64,000 nt of DNA, from contig NZ_JBHFQG010000019.1 of assembly GCF_041949975.1 (NCBI RefSeq), forward strand, positions 12,680 to 76,679, in the 5' to 3' direction. Shown in pieces: positions 43,134 through 52,579 of this stretch. Within the stretch, counting starts at the first letter, position 1. Each line of letters begins with the position of its first letter. Origin of the DNA: Alteribacillus sp041949975 (GTDB lineage: Bacteria > Bacillota > Bacilli > Bacillales > Marinococcaceae). The position numbers and the translations under genes were made by a program. The notes beneath the pieces are model-generated. The model saw only the letters and a program-made list of their open reading frames with translations, made no database searches and was not told the origin of the DNA.

Positions 43134-43163
43134 GAGGGAAGCTTTTAGCTGCTTTCTTTTTTT
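43134..43163 (+). terminator. Weak hairpin plus T-run after tail tube gene
   Basis: GAGGGAAGC-TTTTAGCT-GCTTTC followed by TTTTTTTT. Likely attenuator within the late operon. Confidence 0.45.
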
Positions 43164-43189
43164 GAACAAAAAAAAGGAGCGTGAACGAA

Positions 43190-43573
43190 ATGGCGACAAT
43201 TAAAGTCGATTTTGACCAACCCTATGATGAATTTGAAATATGCGGGGAAACTTACAGGGCGTATTACGATGACGACAGCTTAAGAAAATATGAAAAGATC
43301 GCAGACAAGTTTTATAAGGAATCCAAGAAAAAAGGGGACATTGCCAAAATGTCTGCCCAGCAAAAGAAATCGCTGGAAAATAAACAATATAAAGCGATTG
43401 AAGAAACTATTGAAGGCTTTTTTGGTGAAGGTTCTTTTAAACCGATATACGAAGCCAGCGGCAGATCAATGCTGAACATTACCCAGGTGCTGGAAGCTGT
43501 TTTTGAATGGCTGAATAGTAAGGTGCAAAACGTAAATAAGAAAGCTGCCGAATACTACACAAAAAGCAGCTGA
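43190..43573 (+). CDS. Tail assembly chaperone
   Basis: 127 residues from ATG, spaced 10 nt from AAAAGGAG; the upstream in-frame GTG is too close to that site. VDFDQPYDEFEICGETYRAYYDDDSLRKYEKIADKFYKESK fits gpG-like chaperones. The following gene starts 6 nt after the stop. I saw no convincing slippery sequence, so classic G-GT frameshifting is not supported. Confidence 0.72.
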   Translation: MATIKVDFDQPYDEFEICGETYRAYYDDDSLRKYEKIADKFYKESKKKGDIAKMSAQQKKSLENKQYKAIEETIEGFFGEGSFKPIYEASGRSMLNITQVLEAVFEWLNSKVQNVNKKAAEYYTKSS

Positions 43574-43579
43574 TAAGCC

Positions 43580-44209
43580 ATGAAGCTAACAGACCGACAT
43601 GAAGACATGATTGCCTTTCAAGGCAAAGAATACAAGTTAGGGCTTTATTATGACGTGGTTTTACGTTCTTTTGAATTACTGAAAGATGCACGGTTCAACG
43701 ACATGCAGAAGTTAGACATTATTCTGGACATGTTTGTCATAAACCATGAAGACTTGAGAACCCTGGACGTAGCGACCAAGGCAAAATTCGTTGAAACTAT
43801 ATTTCAACGTTTCGTTCATGAACTGGATCAGGAAGACGAACAAGAAGAAGACAACCAAGCTGCAGCAAGTTCCAACGGAAAAAAATTATATGACTTAGAG
43901 AAGGACGCAGAGTACATCTATGCGTCTTTTTTATTTGACTACGGGTTGGACCTGTTCGAACAGCAAGGAAAGCTGCATTGGAGAAAATTTAAGGCCTTGC
44001 TTTCTAGCTTAAGTGAAGATTCTAAATTTAAAAAAGTGGTTTCAATCCGTGCTGAAAAGTTACCAGCGCCAACCAGACACAATGCGGACTATAGAAAGCG
44101 TTTGTTGGAATTGAAAAGCATTTACCGGCTGGAAGATACACAAAACGTTGAAGACATTGACCGACAATTTGACCAGCTGGCGGCATCGTTGCGGCCTACA
44201 AAAAGGTAG
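43580..44209 (+). CDS. Bacteriophage Gp15 family protein
   Basis: 209 residues: MKLTDRHEDMIAFQGKEYKLGLYYDVVLRSFELLKDARFNDMQKLDIILDMFV ... LYDLEKDAEYIYASFLFDYGLDLFEQQGKLHWRKFKALLSSL. This is the A118 Gp15 pattern, found just before tape measure genes and likely acting with the tail chaperone. Confidence 0.85.
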   Translation: MKLTDRHEDMIAFQGKEYKLGLYYDVVLRSFELLKDARFNDMQKLDIILDMFVINHEDLRTLDVATKAKFVETIFQRFVHELDQEDEQEEDNQAAASSNGKKLYDLEKDAEYIYASFLFDYGLDLFEQQGKLHWRKFKALLSSLSEDSKFKKVVSIRAEKLPAPTRHNADYRKRLLELKSIYRLEDTQNVEDIDRQFDQLAASLRPTKR

Positions 44210-44217
44210 GTGAAAGC

Positions 44218-46746
44218 ATGGCAGACGGTAAAGTTGTTATAGATGCAGAATTTAATAAGAATAAGGCAGAAAAAGACGCCAAAGGTTTTCAGAAGTCGGT
44301 TGAAAATGTAGGAAAGAAAGCCAAAAGTGTTGGTAAGAACCTTACGAAATATGTAACAGCGCCACTGGCTGGACTTGGAGCAGCAGCGTTTGTTGCTGCC
44401 AATGATTTGGATAAAGCATATAAAGATATCCAAACAGCAACCGGGACCACTGGGGACGAACTAGAAGGTCTAAAAGAAGATTTTAAAACTGTATTTGAAG
44501 ACGTGCCAAACAGTGCAGACGAAGTTTCCGGAGCACTAGGGAATTTAAATACCTATACCGGCGCAACCGGTGAAACGCTGCAGGATTTAACCAGAAGCGT
44601 GTTAGATGCTTCCCGTTCGCTTGGTGAAGATGGGGTTGCCAATTCTCAGGCATTTGGACAGGCTATGGAACAATGGCAGCGGCCGGCAGAAGATGGTCCT
44701 GACATTATGGATAAATTGTTCGTTGCAACCCAGGATTATGGCGTAGGTCTGGGGGAACTCACAGGATATTTAAATGAATATGGTTCTGTGTTAAAGAATG
44801 CTGATTTTACTATGGAAGAATCAGCAGACCTTTTCGGGCGTTTGCAAGCGTCTGGTATTTCCGTTTCAAGAGTTATGCCTGGCTTAAATATGGCCTTTCG
44901 AAACTGGGCCGAAGAAGGAAAGAACAGCCGGGAAGAGTTTGATAAAACCATAACCAAAATGCAGGAAGCAGAAACAGAGACAGAAGCATTAGCCATAGCA
45001 ACAGAAGCATTCGGTGCAGAAGGTGCTCAGCGTCTGACAACGGCCATTAGAAATGGCACCATTCCTTCACTAGATAAGCTAGGGGACGCGCTGGAAGGCT
45101 CAGAAGGCGCGGTGCAAAAGAACGCAGAAGAAACCATGACTCTGGCTGAACGGTGGGCCAAACTGAAAAACCAGGCGACAACCAGTCTAGAACCCATAGG
45201 ACAAATACTTTTAAACCTGGCAGAAGATGCAATACCACCTTTATTGGATGCATTGCAACGGGCAGCAGAATGGTTTGACAACCTTTCACCAGCTGCACAA
45301 CGAACAACCATGATTATTGGTGGCTTAGTTGCAGCTTTGGGGCCAGTTGTAACAGCCGGTGCTATGGTTATTAATGTTTTTGCCAACCTGGTTAAGAATC
45401 TTACCCCGTTGATCTCTATCCTTAAAAAAGTATCCGTTGCTTTAAGGTTAGGGCCGATTTTTGCGGCTATGACTGGACCAATAGGGCTTGTCATTGCTGC
45501 TATTGCCGCACTAGCAGCCGGGCTTGTAATGGCTTATCAGAAGTCAGAGACATTCAGAGAAATTGTCAAGAGCGTCTGGGAGTCCATAAAAGCTGGATGG
45601 CAGGCAACTATGGCATTTTTTACAGAAACCCTGCCTTTGTGGGTAGAAAATATAGTGACCTGGTTCCAGAATTTATGGGAACAGGCGGTAGAAATTTTTA
45701 ATGGGTTTAAAGAAGCACTGGTCAGCATCTGGCAAGCTATAAAGACCGCAGTAATGACAGTGGTCATGAACGTGGTAAACACAGTGCTTTTATACTTCCA
45801 AAATATGCGAGATGGCCTTTCTCAAATTTTTACGGGATTGACCGAATTTTTCACTGGAATATGGGAAGTTATCAAAAATATTTTCCTGGGAGCCGTCCTC
45901 TTAATCCTTGACCTGGTAACGGGCGATTTTGAGAGCTTACGAAACCATGCCCAGGGAATCATGGAAAATTTGAAAAACGCATTTAGTCAAATTTGGTCAG
46001 GGATAAAAAATATATTTTCAGGTGCCGTAAAAGCTGTGCTTGGATATGTGCGGACCGCCTGGGAACAGTTGAAAACCAATACAACCAACACTTACAACAG
46101 CGTGAAAGATTTTATTTCTACTTCCTGGGAAAATATCAAAAGTTTTATAAGTGAAGCAGCAAGCAATATTTTAAGCACTGTACAAGAAAAATTCCAGGCG
46201 CTTGTGGATGCAGTCAAAGAACGGATGGGCAACGCAAAAGACAATGTAGAAGATATCTGGAACCAGGCGCAAGAATTCCTGGAAAACATCGACCTTGTAG
46301 AGATTGGTAAAAACATCATACAGGGATTAATTGATGGTATCGGTTCAATGGCGTCTGCTGTTTGGGAAACCGTAACGGGCATTGCTAACGATGTGAAAGA
46401 CGCGGTTGCCGGTGCACTTGATGTCCGTTCACCTTCTCGCGAATTAATGGAAATCGGCGGTTATACCGGGGAAGGTTTTGAAGTCGGACTTGATAAGAGT
46501 GTGCCAGACATCTTAAAGAAAGCAGACCAAATGGCAGAAGCAGCAAAGCCAAATGTAAAACCAGGAAGCATGGAAAGTGTCGGCGGTGCTGCTGCAGCGT
46601 CTGCAAAAGGAAGCGCTGGCGGTGGTACACAACCTATTAATTTGGTTGTAAATGGCCGGGCGTTGGCGTCTGTTTTAGTGGATGATATTAACCGAATGCA
46701 AGGTGACCAGATTATTGATAACAATGTTTTAAGGGGCTCAATATAA
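44218..46746 (+). CDS. Tape measure protein
   Basis: 842 residues. N-terminal coiled region with KFNKNKAEKDAKGFQKSVEN and the TP901-like tape measure domain (LDKAYKDIQTATGTTGDELEGLKEDFKTVFEDVPNSADEVSGAL). Hydrophobic segments at ~355-450 (TTMIIGGLVAALGPVVTAGAMVI) and many Trp-containing helical repeats follow. Length predicts a tail of roughly 120-130 nm. GAAAG-poor but adjacent start 8 nt after Gp15. Confidence 0.92.
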   Translation: MADGKVVIDAEFNKNKAEKDAKGFQKSVENVGKKAKSVGKNLTKYVTAPLAGLGAAAFVAANDLDKAYKDIQTATGTTGDELEGLKEDFKTVFEDVPNSADEVSGALGNLNTYTGATGETLQDLTRSVLDASRSLGEDGVANSQAFGQAMEQWQRPAEDGPDIMDKLFVATQDYGVGLGELTGYLNEYGSVLKNADFTMEESADLFGRLQASGISVSRVMPGLNMAFRNWAEEGKNSREEFDKTITKMQEAETETEALAIATEAFGAEGAQRLTTAIRNGTIPSLDKLGDALEGSEGAVQKNAEETMTLAERWAKLKNQATTSLEPIGQILLNLAEDAIPPLLDALQRAAEWFDNLSPAAQRTTMIIGGLVAALGPVVTAGAMVINVFANLVKNLTPLISILKKVSVALRLGPIFAAMTGPIGLVIAAIAALAAGLVMAYQKSETFREIVKSVWESIKAGWQATMAFFTETLPLWVENIVTWFQNLWEQAVEIFNGFKEALVSIWQAIKTAVMTVVMNVVNTVLLYFQNMRDGLSQIFTGLTEFFTGIWEVIKNIFLGAVLLILDLVTGDFESLRNHAQGIMENLKNAFSQIWSGIKNIFSGAVKAVLGYVRTAWEQLKTNTTNTYNSVKDFISTSWENIKSFISEAASNILSTVQEKFQALVDAVKERMGNAKDNVEDIWNQAQEFLENIDLVEIGKNIIQGLIDGIGSMASAVWETVTGIANDVKDAVAGALDVRSPSRELMEIGGYTGEGFEVGLDKSVPDILKKADQMAEAAKPNVKPGSMESVGGAAAASAKGSAGGGTQPINLVVNGRALASVLVDDINRMQGDQIIDNNVLRGSI

Positions 46747-46747
46747 A

Positions 46748-47818
46748 ATGCTGACAATCGAACGGAAAAACGGTGACAGTTATGTATTAGATAATTACAT
46801 GAGAATAAAAGATTTTGATATAGGGTTCCCGGACATCGACACACAAAAGGCGACTATTGAAGGCGTTGACGGTTACATGGACCGGGGCACCAGGTATGAA
46901 GGGCGAATCCTTACCATTGAAGCGGACATGCTGAAAGTTCCTGCTGAATTTGAGGAAGGCAGAAACCAAATTTTTCGTATCTTCAAGTCAAAAGAAGAGT
47001 TTTATTTAATCGACAGCAAAGAACCGTACCGACGTTGGGTTGTGAAGATGGCAAGCGGTTTTAATATGCCCAGGGAAACGCCTTTATTCACTAGCTTTAC
47101 CATTGAGCTGGAATCAAGGCTTTCTTATGCAGAATCCATTGACCAACAAACCCAAACCTTCACCAGTTCTTCTTTCACAGTGACCAATAACGGGGATTCG
47201 GTTATAAATCCCCGTTCCTGGAACACACCAATGACCATAACATTAAGGAATATACGGGGCGGCATTCGTCTGGAAAACACAACAAACGGCAGCGTATGGG
47301 AATATGAAGTGCCAGAATATATAAGCACTAGCATTGACGATTGGGAACAAGGGAGCCTGGGGCAAAGTACAGGTAGCGAAATAGATTCTGATACAAGGAT
47401 AAGGACAAAAGACTTTTTGCGCGTAAACCCTGGAGCTACCTATCATCTTGAAATTGATAGTGATTTTAGGTTTTTGCTACACGAATATGATGAAAGCCTT
47501 CAATCTATTGAAAATCACGGATTTAATCAAATATTAATATTCACAACAAAAGAAGATACAAAAGTTATTCGTTTGGGTGTTAGAAAGTACCCTGACGGTC
47601 AGGATATTACACCAGATGAAATAGAAAACGTGAGTTTCTTCTATATGGAAACAACTGTTGTAATAGATGGAGTTAAATCTGAAATAGGGGATAAATCCAT
47701 ATTCAGAGAAACGAACGGCGGCCTTATATCCCTGGAAGAAGGCGACAATGATTTTGAGGTTGAAGGCATGGGAAGTAATACAGAAATAGAATTTGAATTC
47801 AAAGAATACACGCTTTAA
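46748..47818 (+). CDS. Distal tail protein (Dit)
   Basis: 356 residues: the Siphovirus tail component N-terminal pattern MRIKDFDIGFPDIDTQKATIEGVDGYMDRGTRYEGRILTIEADM. The C-terminal portion is longer than minimal Dit and beta-rich (~155-355), possibly a carbohydrate-binding insertion. Starts 1 nt after the tape measure stop. Confidence 0.87.
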   Translation: MLTIERKNGDSYVLDNYMRIKDFDIGFPDIDTQKATIEGVDGYMDRGTRYEGRILTIEADMLKVPAEFEEGRNQIFRIFKSKEEFYLIDSKEPYRRWVVKMASGFNMPRETPLFTSFTIELESRLSYAESIDQQTQTFTSSSFTVTNNGDSVINPRSWNTPMTITLRNIRGGIRLENTTNGSVWEYEVPEYISTSIDDWEQGSLGQSTGSEIDSDTRIRTKDFLRVNPGATYHLEIDSDFRFLLHEYDESLQSIENHGFNQILIFTTKEDTKVIRLGVRKYPDGQDITPDEIENVSFFYMETTVVIDGVKSEIGDKSIFRETNGGLISLEEGDNDFEVEGMGSNTEIEFEFKEYTL

Positions 47819-47832
47819 AGGGGTGTTAGTGC

Positions 47833-50800
47833 TTGAAAAAAATACGGGGCGACTTTTGGAAAGAAATTGATGATTATCATAAGCATATAGAAGAGAATTA
47901 CCCCCAGGACGGGGAAGATTTTGTCATACCAGATCGTGACGAAATGGAAGGTTTGCTTGATTTAGGCATTGCTATGAATTTAAAGGATTTTGAGCAAGCA
48001 GAAGACATCATAAATGACTATGACTTTCCATTTGAGCTGATTCATTGGCAAGATTCAAGTAATAATGAAGCTGTTTATTATATGGTGCGTGAACGGTGGA
48101 GAGAAGGCATACACAGGGGCTGGGGCTGCTATGTTTGGGCCAGGGACCCCAAGTATAAATGGACCGTACAAGTTACACATCCTATATTTGATGAAAACAC
48201 ACATGATGTAGGCGCCCGTTTTTTCCAAAAGGGCGCTTATTCATTGTTTATGCATGGTTCACATCGTTACAGTTGGCCTAGAGCAAACGACCAAGAAGGA
48301 AGGTTTTCTGATCGCATAACATATTCAGATCCCAGCGGAACTGATTTTATACCCATGCTTGCTTTTCAAATATCGAATTCTAGGGATGACATGACCTTCT
48401 TCCAGGTACATGGATTCACCAAAAGCGGTGACAATGGCCGGGATGACTACCCAGGTGTTATTGTTTCCGAAGCGTCCCCGGCATCCCCGGATTCTTCCAG
48501 GGCCAAGGCAATGGCACAAGAATTAAGAAAAACGCGGTTAATGCCTGGTCTTTATCACTTTAATAATTTTGCTGGAGGCCATGATAGTGGCGAAGTAGAA
48601 GGTGACCACGAATACAGCGACCTGGGGGCCGAAACAAACCGGGGTGCTGCCTGGACGAATTCATTTTTTAAAGAGCAGGGGCATTTTATTCACCTGGAAA
48701 CAGAAACAGTCTTCCGATTAAACGCGCCACAATTTACGGCAGATGCATATTACAAGGCGGCCAGTAAAGTGTACCCTAGAATGGACACATGGTTATATAG
48801 AGGGCGTGAAGTAAAAACCAGGCCATTAACAGCGCGTTTCAGTGATGCAGACCCGTCCACTTTAAGGGTATATTTAAGTGGCCCCGTTAGTGATGCTGGG
48901 GACCATACAACGTGGGATTCTGATTTAACAATACAAGACGGCGGCGTACGAGTTGAAGACGCCGGTTTTACAGTTGTCTTTGACATTGACCCGGACAGCG
49001 TAACAAGGGGCGCTTCCCATTATATTCAATATACCGGCAGCGGCGTTGATAAGTTTGGCGACCCTATTTCAAACGATGAAATCATATATGTAGAAGGAAT
49101 AGGTGAAGAGGATCTTTTCACTGGAATAAATACGCCTTCCAGTCGCGTGAGAAAGAATCAAGACACATTCCCTATTGAAGATACAACGGACTGGATACAA
49201 TGTTCTGGGGCAAACATTATTAGAACCCGGCCAAACCATCCGACCTTATACCGGCAGCATGAAGGTTCTGTCATGTTGTTTAAGAATCGCAGTAGCATGT
49301 ATTCATCAACCTTTTTTGCTAAAAACGTAGACCCACAGCCAGAATTATGGTTTAGAGCTGAAATATTTGTTGATGAAAATTACATTGTGCAGGAAGGCGA
49401 TTCCATTTATTTAGGGCGCATTGTAGAAAGTGAAGACAACAATGAAGACGGCGCCAGGCTGAACATGCGGAAATATATTGATGAAGAAGATGAATATTAC
49501 GGCGAGGTACACTGGCAAGTTCGCGGTGCTGGTGGTTCTTCCACATTCCCAAATGAAAATACCAGGGTTAAGTTCGGGAAATGGCAAACCGTTGAATTCT
49601 GTGTAAGGGGTGGGACGGCTGACTATGAACTGTGGATTGACGGTGAACAAGTTGCTGTTCGGGAATTATCCAGTAATGCAGACACATTTAGTCATTTACG
49701 AATAGGTGTTAACTATATGCAATCCCTGGACACGGATAATGGAGATTTCTATATGACTGGCGTCATGATATCAACAAGTCGGTTTGGTGTACGGGAATCT
49801 TACGATAAAATCCAATTGCCCATGCCATTGACTGAAATACGCAGAATTATTTCTAATTCTACTAACACCAACGTACAAACAGAACCCGTTTATGATGTAG
49901 AAGTAGCAGTGCCCCTGGCCATGAATGGCGAAAATATCAAAATACGGGCTGAAATTTACAATGAAGAAGCAGACAACCTACTTTCAATAGATGAAAGCGG
50001 CTATGTGCCCCATAATGAAGGTTCAGTTGAGATTGAATTAACTGAACCACTAGAAGAAGGCAGAACGCTGGTTCTTACAGCCATTGGAGAAACAACCGGG
50101 ACGGAAAGCGAGCCAAACATTATTCACTATTCCAAGCTAGAAGAAGAAAAGCTGCCCCCAGAAATGGAATATGACACTATGGTTGTAGTAGACCAGGATG
50201 GAAACGTGGAGGCGTTAAGTGAAATAGAATGGGACACAGTAGAAAGAAAAAGAAGGAAAAGTGATGAGTTTTCATTAAAATTTGTTGCTCCAAAAAGGCC
50301 AGGAAACAAGCACAGCTATAAAATGCTGAAAGAAGAAAATTTTGTTTTGCTGGATAATGAGAAATACAGGATAAAAAGGGTGCTGGAATATACCGTCAAC
50401 GATAACCCTATAAAAGAAGTACAGGCGCGGCACTCTTTCTTTGATATCATTTCAGATTATCAAGAAAACATTTTAAACGGTACCATTCCTTTAAGCGCTG
50501 CATTAGATCATGCACTAGGGCCAACAGATTATGATTTTAAAGTGGTAGATGAAGAAGACATTGACAGCCAAACCTTTGAAAATTTTGGTGATGATAACTG
50601 CGGCGCATTGTTTGATAAAATTATTGAAAGATACGGAGTAGAATACATTATTGAAGGCCGAAAAGTAATAGTAGGAAAACAGCTGGGAAAAGTGGCAGAC
50701 GCCCAGATCAGACACGGTCACAACTTGAACACAATGGAACACCATTTTGATACATCCAAATTAACAACCTACGTTGAAGGATATGGGGAAGTGGACGAAG

Positions 50801-51888
50801 AATCAGAAGAACCCCTTGTCTATGCTTTCTATATATCGCCAGAAGCAGACAAATATAAGGACGATAACGGACGTATTAAATTAAGGCACTCTAAGATCAT
50901 TCGGGATGCGCGTTACACTTCCGATGACACATTGAAAGAACGGCTGAAGCGTGAAATACAAGATGTGCCTGAATACGGTATTAAAGCCGAATATGAAGAG
51001 TTGAAACTAAACGGCATTAATGTTCACGAATTCGCCCTAGCAGACACAGTGACGGTGATTTATGAACCCCTTGACTTGAAATTAACTCCCAGGGTGGAAG
51101 AAATTATTGATTTTCCATTCTCGGAAAGATCGGATGTTATAACCCTGGGCGACTTAAGAAACGAAGCGCCGAAAATACAGTCTTCTTTTTCGCAAACGCA
51201 GCAGCAAGTAAATAATATTATGGACGATGGCGGCAATATATCACTGAATAGGAAGAAAATCTACTCAAATTCGGACGTTTACCAAGATTCAATGGGACAT
51301 CACTATATAAACCCAGACGATCCCAGCAGGCGCGTTTTTATCGGTTCTGGGGGCATTGATGTTATAAAAGGAATGATTCGTGTAGAGCGTGAGGACGGTT
51401 ATGAATGGATACAAGGCGGCAAGTCAAAATTGGACCTTAATATACAAGCTGCTGACCCGTCTGTCACATCCCCGGTTATTGATATAGAAAACGGCTGGTG
51501 GAGAATAAACAACACACAATACCCCTACACTTGCAATCTTTACACATTCGAACACAAGGCTAGGTATTTAAAGGTTCTGGTTCACGTGTATGTAGGCGAT
51601 GGTGAAGGGCTGCTTTCAATAGAAAAAGGCGAACAGGGCGATCCTAGCGAAATATTAGCACAAGTCTCATTCACTAATACTGATTCTGTGGGTTCTGCTA
51701 GACAAGAAGAAATAACCATTGATTTAGGGGATGCGACAGGCAACAGGGATGAATTTTACGTGCGTCTTCAATCGGTTGATGGATATGACGTTTACGCCAG
51801 GGTAGTTAGAAGATGGCTGACAGACTTTGACGAGGAGAGCTGGGATGATATAGAAGGAGGCGCGGAAGATCCGGAAAATGAATCATAG
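47833..51888 (+). CDS. Tail tip protein (Tal) with a large N-terminal hydrolase-like extension
   Basis: 1351 residues. The Prophage_tail/Tal core (WDTVERKRRKSDEFSLKFVAP ... EVQARHSFFDIISDY ... NTMEHHFDTSKLTTYVEGYG) is normally N-terminal but here begins only at ~776. Before it lie an unrecognised domain with clustered His/Asp/Glu motifs (VTHPIFDENTHDVG ~114-127, MHGSHRYSW ~139-147, FFQVHGF ~189-195, FAGGHDSGE ~246-254), a beta region (~310-400) and a concanavalin/LamG-like domain (~490-645). The C-terminus (~1180-1351) has a jelly-roll look. Likely receptor binding and cell-surface polymer hydrolysis. Confidence 0.8.
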   Translation: MKKIRGDFWKEIDDYHKHIEENYPQDGEDFVIPDRDEMEGLLDLGIAMNLKDFEQAEDIINDYDFPFELIHWQDSSNNEAVYYMVRERWREGIHRGWGCYVWARDPKYKWTVQVTHPIFDENTHDVGARFFQKGAYSLFMHGSHRYSWPRANDQEGRFSDRITYSDPSGTDFIPMLAFQISNSRDDMTFFQVHGFTKSGDNGRDDYPGVIVSEASPASPDSSRAKAMAQELRKTRLMPGLYHFNNFAGGHDSGEVEGDHEYSDLGAETNRGAAWTNSFFKEQGHFIHLETETVFRLNAPQFTADAYYKAASKVYPRMDTWLYRGREVKTRPLTARFSDADPSTLRVYLSGPVSDAGDHTTWDSDLTIQDGGVRVEDAGFTVVFDIDPDSVTRGASHYIQYTGSGVDKFGDPISNDEIIYVEGIGEEDLFTGINTPSSRVRKNQDTFPIEDTTDWIQCSGANIIRTRPNHPTLYRQHEGSVMLFKNRSSMYSSTFFAKNVDPQPELWFRAEIFVDENYIVQEGDSIYLGRIVESEDNNEDGARLNMRKYIDEEDEYYGEVHWQVRGAGGSSTFPNENTRVKFGKWQTVEFCVRGGTADYELWIDGEQVAVRELSSNADTFSHLRIGVNYMQSLDTDNGDFYMTGVMISTSRFGVRESYDKIQLPMPLTEIRRIISNSTNTNVQTEPVYDVEVAVPLAMNGENIKIRAEIYNEEADNLLSIDESGYVPHNEGSVEIELTEPLEEGRTLVLTAIGETTGTESEPNIIHYSKLEEEKLPPEMEYDTMVVVDQDGNVEALSEIEWDTVERKRRKSDEFSLKFVAPKRPGNKHSYKMLKEENFVLLDNEKYRIKRVLEYTVNDNPIKEVQARHSFFDIISDYQENILNGTIPLSAALDHALGPTDYDFKVVDEEDIDSQTFENFGDDNCGALFDKIIERYGVEYIIEGRKVIVGKQLGKVADAQIRHGHNLNTMEHHFDTSKLTTYVEGYGEVDEESEEPLVYAFYISPEADKYKDDNGRIKLRHSKIIRDARYTSDDTLKERLKREIQDVPEYGIKAEYEELKLNGINVHEFALADTVTVIYEPLDLKLTPRVEEIIDFPFSERSDVITLGDLRNEAPKIQSSFSQTQQQVNNIMDDGGNISLNRKKIYSNSDVYQDSMGHHYINPDDPSRRVFIGSGGIDVIKGMIRVEREDGYEWIQGGKSKLDLNIQAADPSVTSPVIDIENGWWRINNTQYPYTCNLYTFEHKARYLKVLVHVYVGDGEGLLSIEKGEQGDPSEILAQVSFTNTDSVGSARQEEITIDLGDATGNRDEFYVRLQSVDGYDVYARVVRRWLTDFDEESWDDIEGGAEDPENES

Positions 51889-51900
51889 GGGGGAAATCAC

Positions 51901-52086
51901 TTGATTCTGCTATATTGCAAAGTAAATGAAAAAGGAAAGATCATAAATTCCCTAGCCTGTAATGCTGAAAGGCCGGCTGTTCCCAAAAAGAAATATGATT
52001 ATGTTTTCAAACTGGACAGCTGGACGAGCGCCAGGAATGTAAAAAATATGTATGTAAAAGATGGGAGACTGGTTAATGAAACGTAA
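51901..52086 (+). CDS. Small phage protein between tail and lysis genes
   Basis: 61 residues from TTG behind GGGGGGAA: MILLYCKVNEKGKIINSLACNAERPAVPKKKYDYVFKLDSW. Overlaps the next ORF by 11 nt. Position matches the XkdW/XkdX-type small genes of Bacillus prophages. Confidence 0.6.
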   Translation: MILLYCKVNEKGKIINSLACNAERPAVPKKKYDYVFKLDSWTSARNVKNMYVKDGRLVNET

Positions 52087-52141
52087 AAGAGCTCGCACGG
52101 GGACGTATAAAGAAGTTAATGAGGTTTTAGAGGAGAGATAA
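52076..52141 (+). CDS. XkdX-like micro-ORF
   Basis: 21 residues (MKRKRARTGTYKEVNEVLEER) overlapping the preceding gene and ending 1 nt before the holin. Basic start and acidic end resemble XkdX-type peptides. Translation is plausible but unproven. Confidence 0.4.
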   Translation: MKRKRARTGTYKEVNEVLEER

Positions 52142-52142
52142 A

Positions 52143-52577
52143 ATGATGGAAACAAGCATGAAAGTAATGGCCGCCTCTGGCACGGCAATTGTTTCTTTTT
52201 TATGGGGGGAATGGTCGTTGCTGTTGAATGTCCTATTGGCTTTAGTAGTGATTGATTACTTGACAGGACTAGCTGCAGCTTATAAAGAAGGAGAACTAAA
52301 TAGCAGAACAGGCCTTTTTGGAATAGCCAAGAAGGCTTTTATTTTTGTCATTATTGCTGTTGGAAACCTTATTGATGTAGTGCTTTTGGAAACGGGAGCG
52401 CGCGACGAGCCAGTGATTTTTACTGCAGTGGTTGTGTTTTATGTGGTTAATGAAGCAATTAGCATTACTGAAAACGCCGGTCGTATGAATATGCCTTTGC
52501 CAGATAAACTATTATCTGCAATCAAAGTACTGAAAAGTAAAAGTGATGAGCAAAACGATAAAGACAGGAGTGCTTAA
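52143..52577 (+). CDS. Holin (phage_holin_4 family)
   Basis: 144 residues, three to four hydrophobic helices (MAASGTAIVSFLWGEWSLLLNVLLALVVIDYLTGLAAAYKEGELNSRTGLFGIAKKAFIFVIIAVGNLID), then a charged tail. The VIDYLTGL...G.N S..G..GI.KK pattern is diagnostic for TcdE/Cph1-type holins. GAGGAGAG site. Forms membrane lesions letting the amidase reach the wall. Confidence 0.9.
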   Translation: MMETSMKVMAASGTAIVSFLWGEWSLLLNVLLALVVIDYLTGLAAAYKEGELNSRTGLFGIAKKAFIFVIIAVGNLIDVVLLETGARDEPVIFTAVVVFYVVNEAISITENAGRMNMPLPDKLLSAIKVLKSKSDEQNDKDRSA

Positions 52578-52579
52578 AA

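Noticed and set aside
43190..44209. Programmed G-GT type frameshift between tail chaperone genes
   Set aside because: The second gene has its own ATG 6 nt after the first stop and no convincing slippery heptamer was seen.
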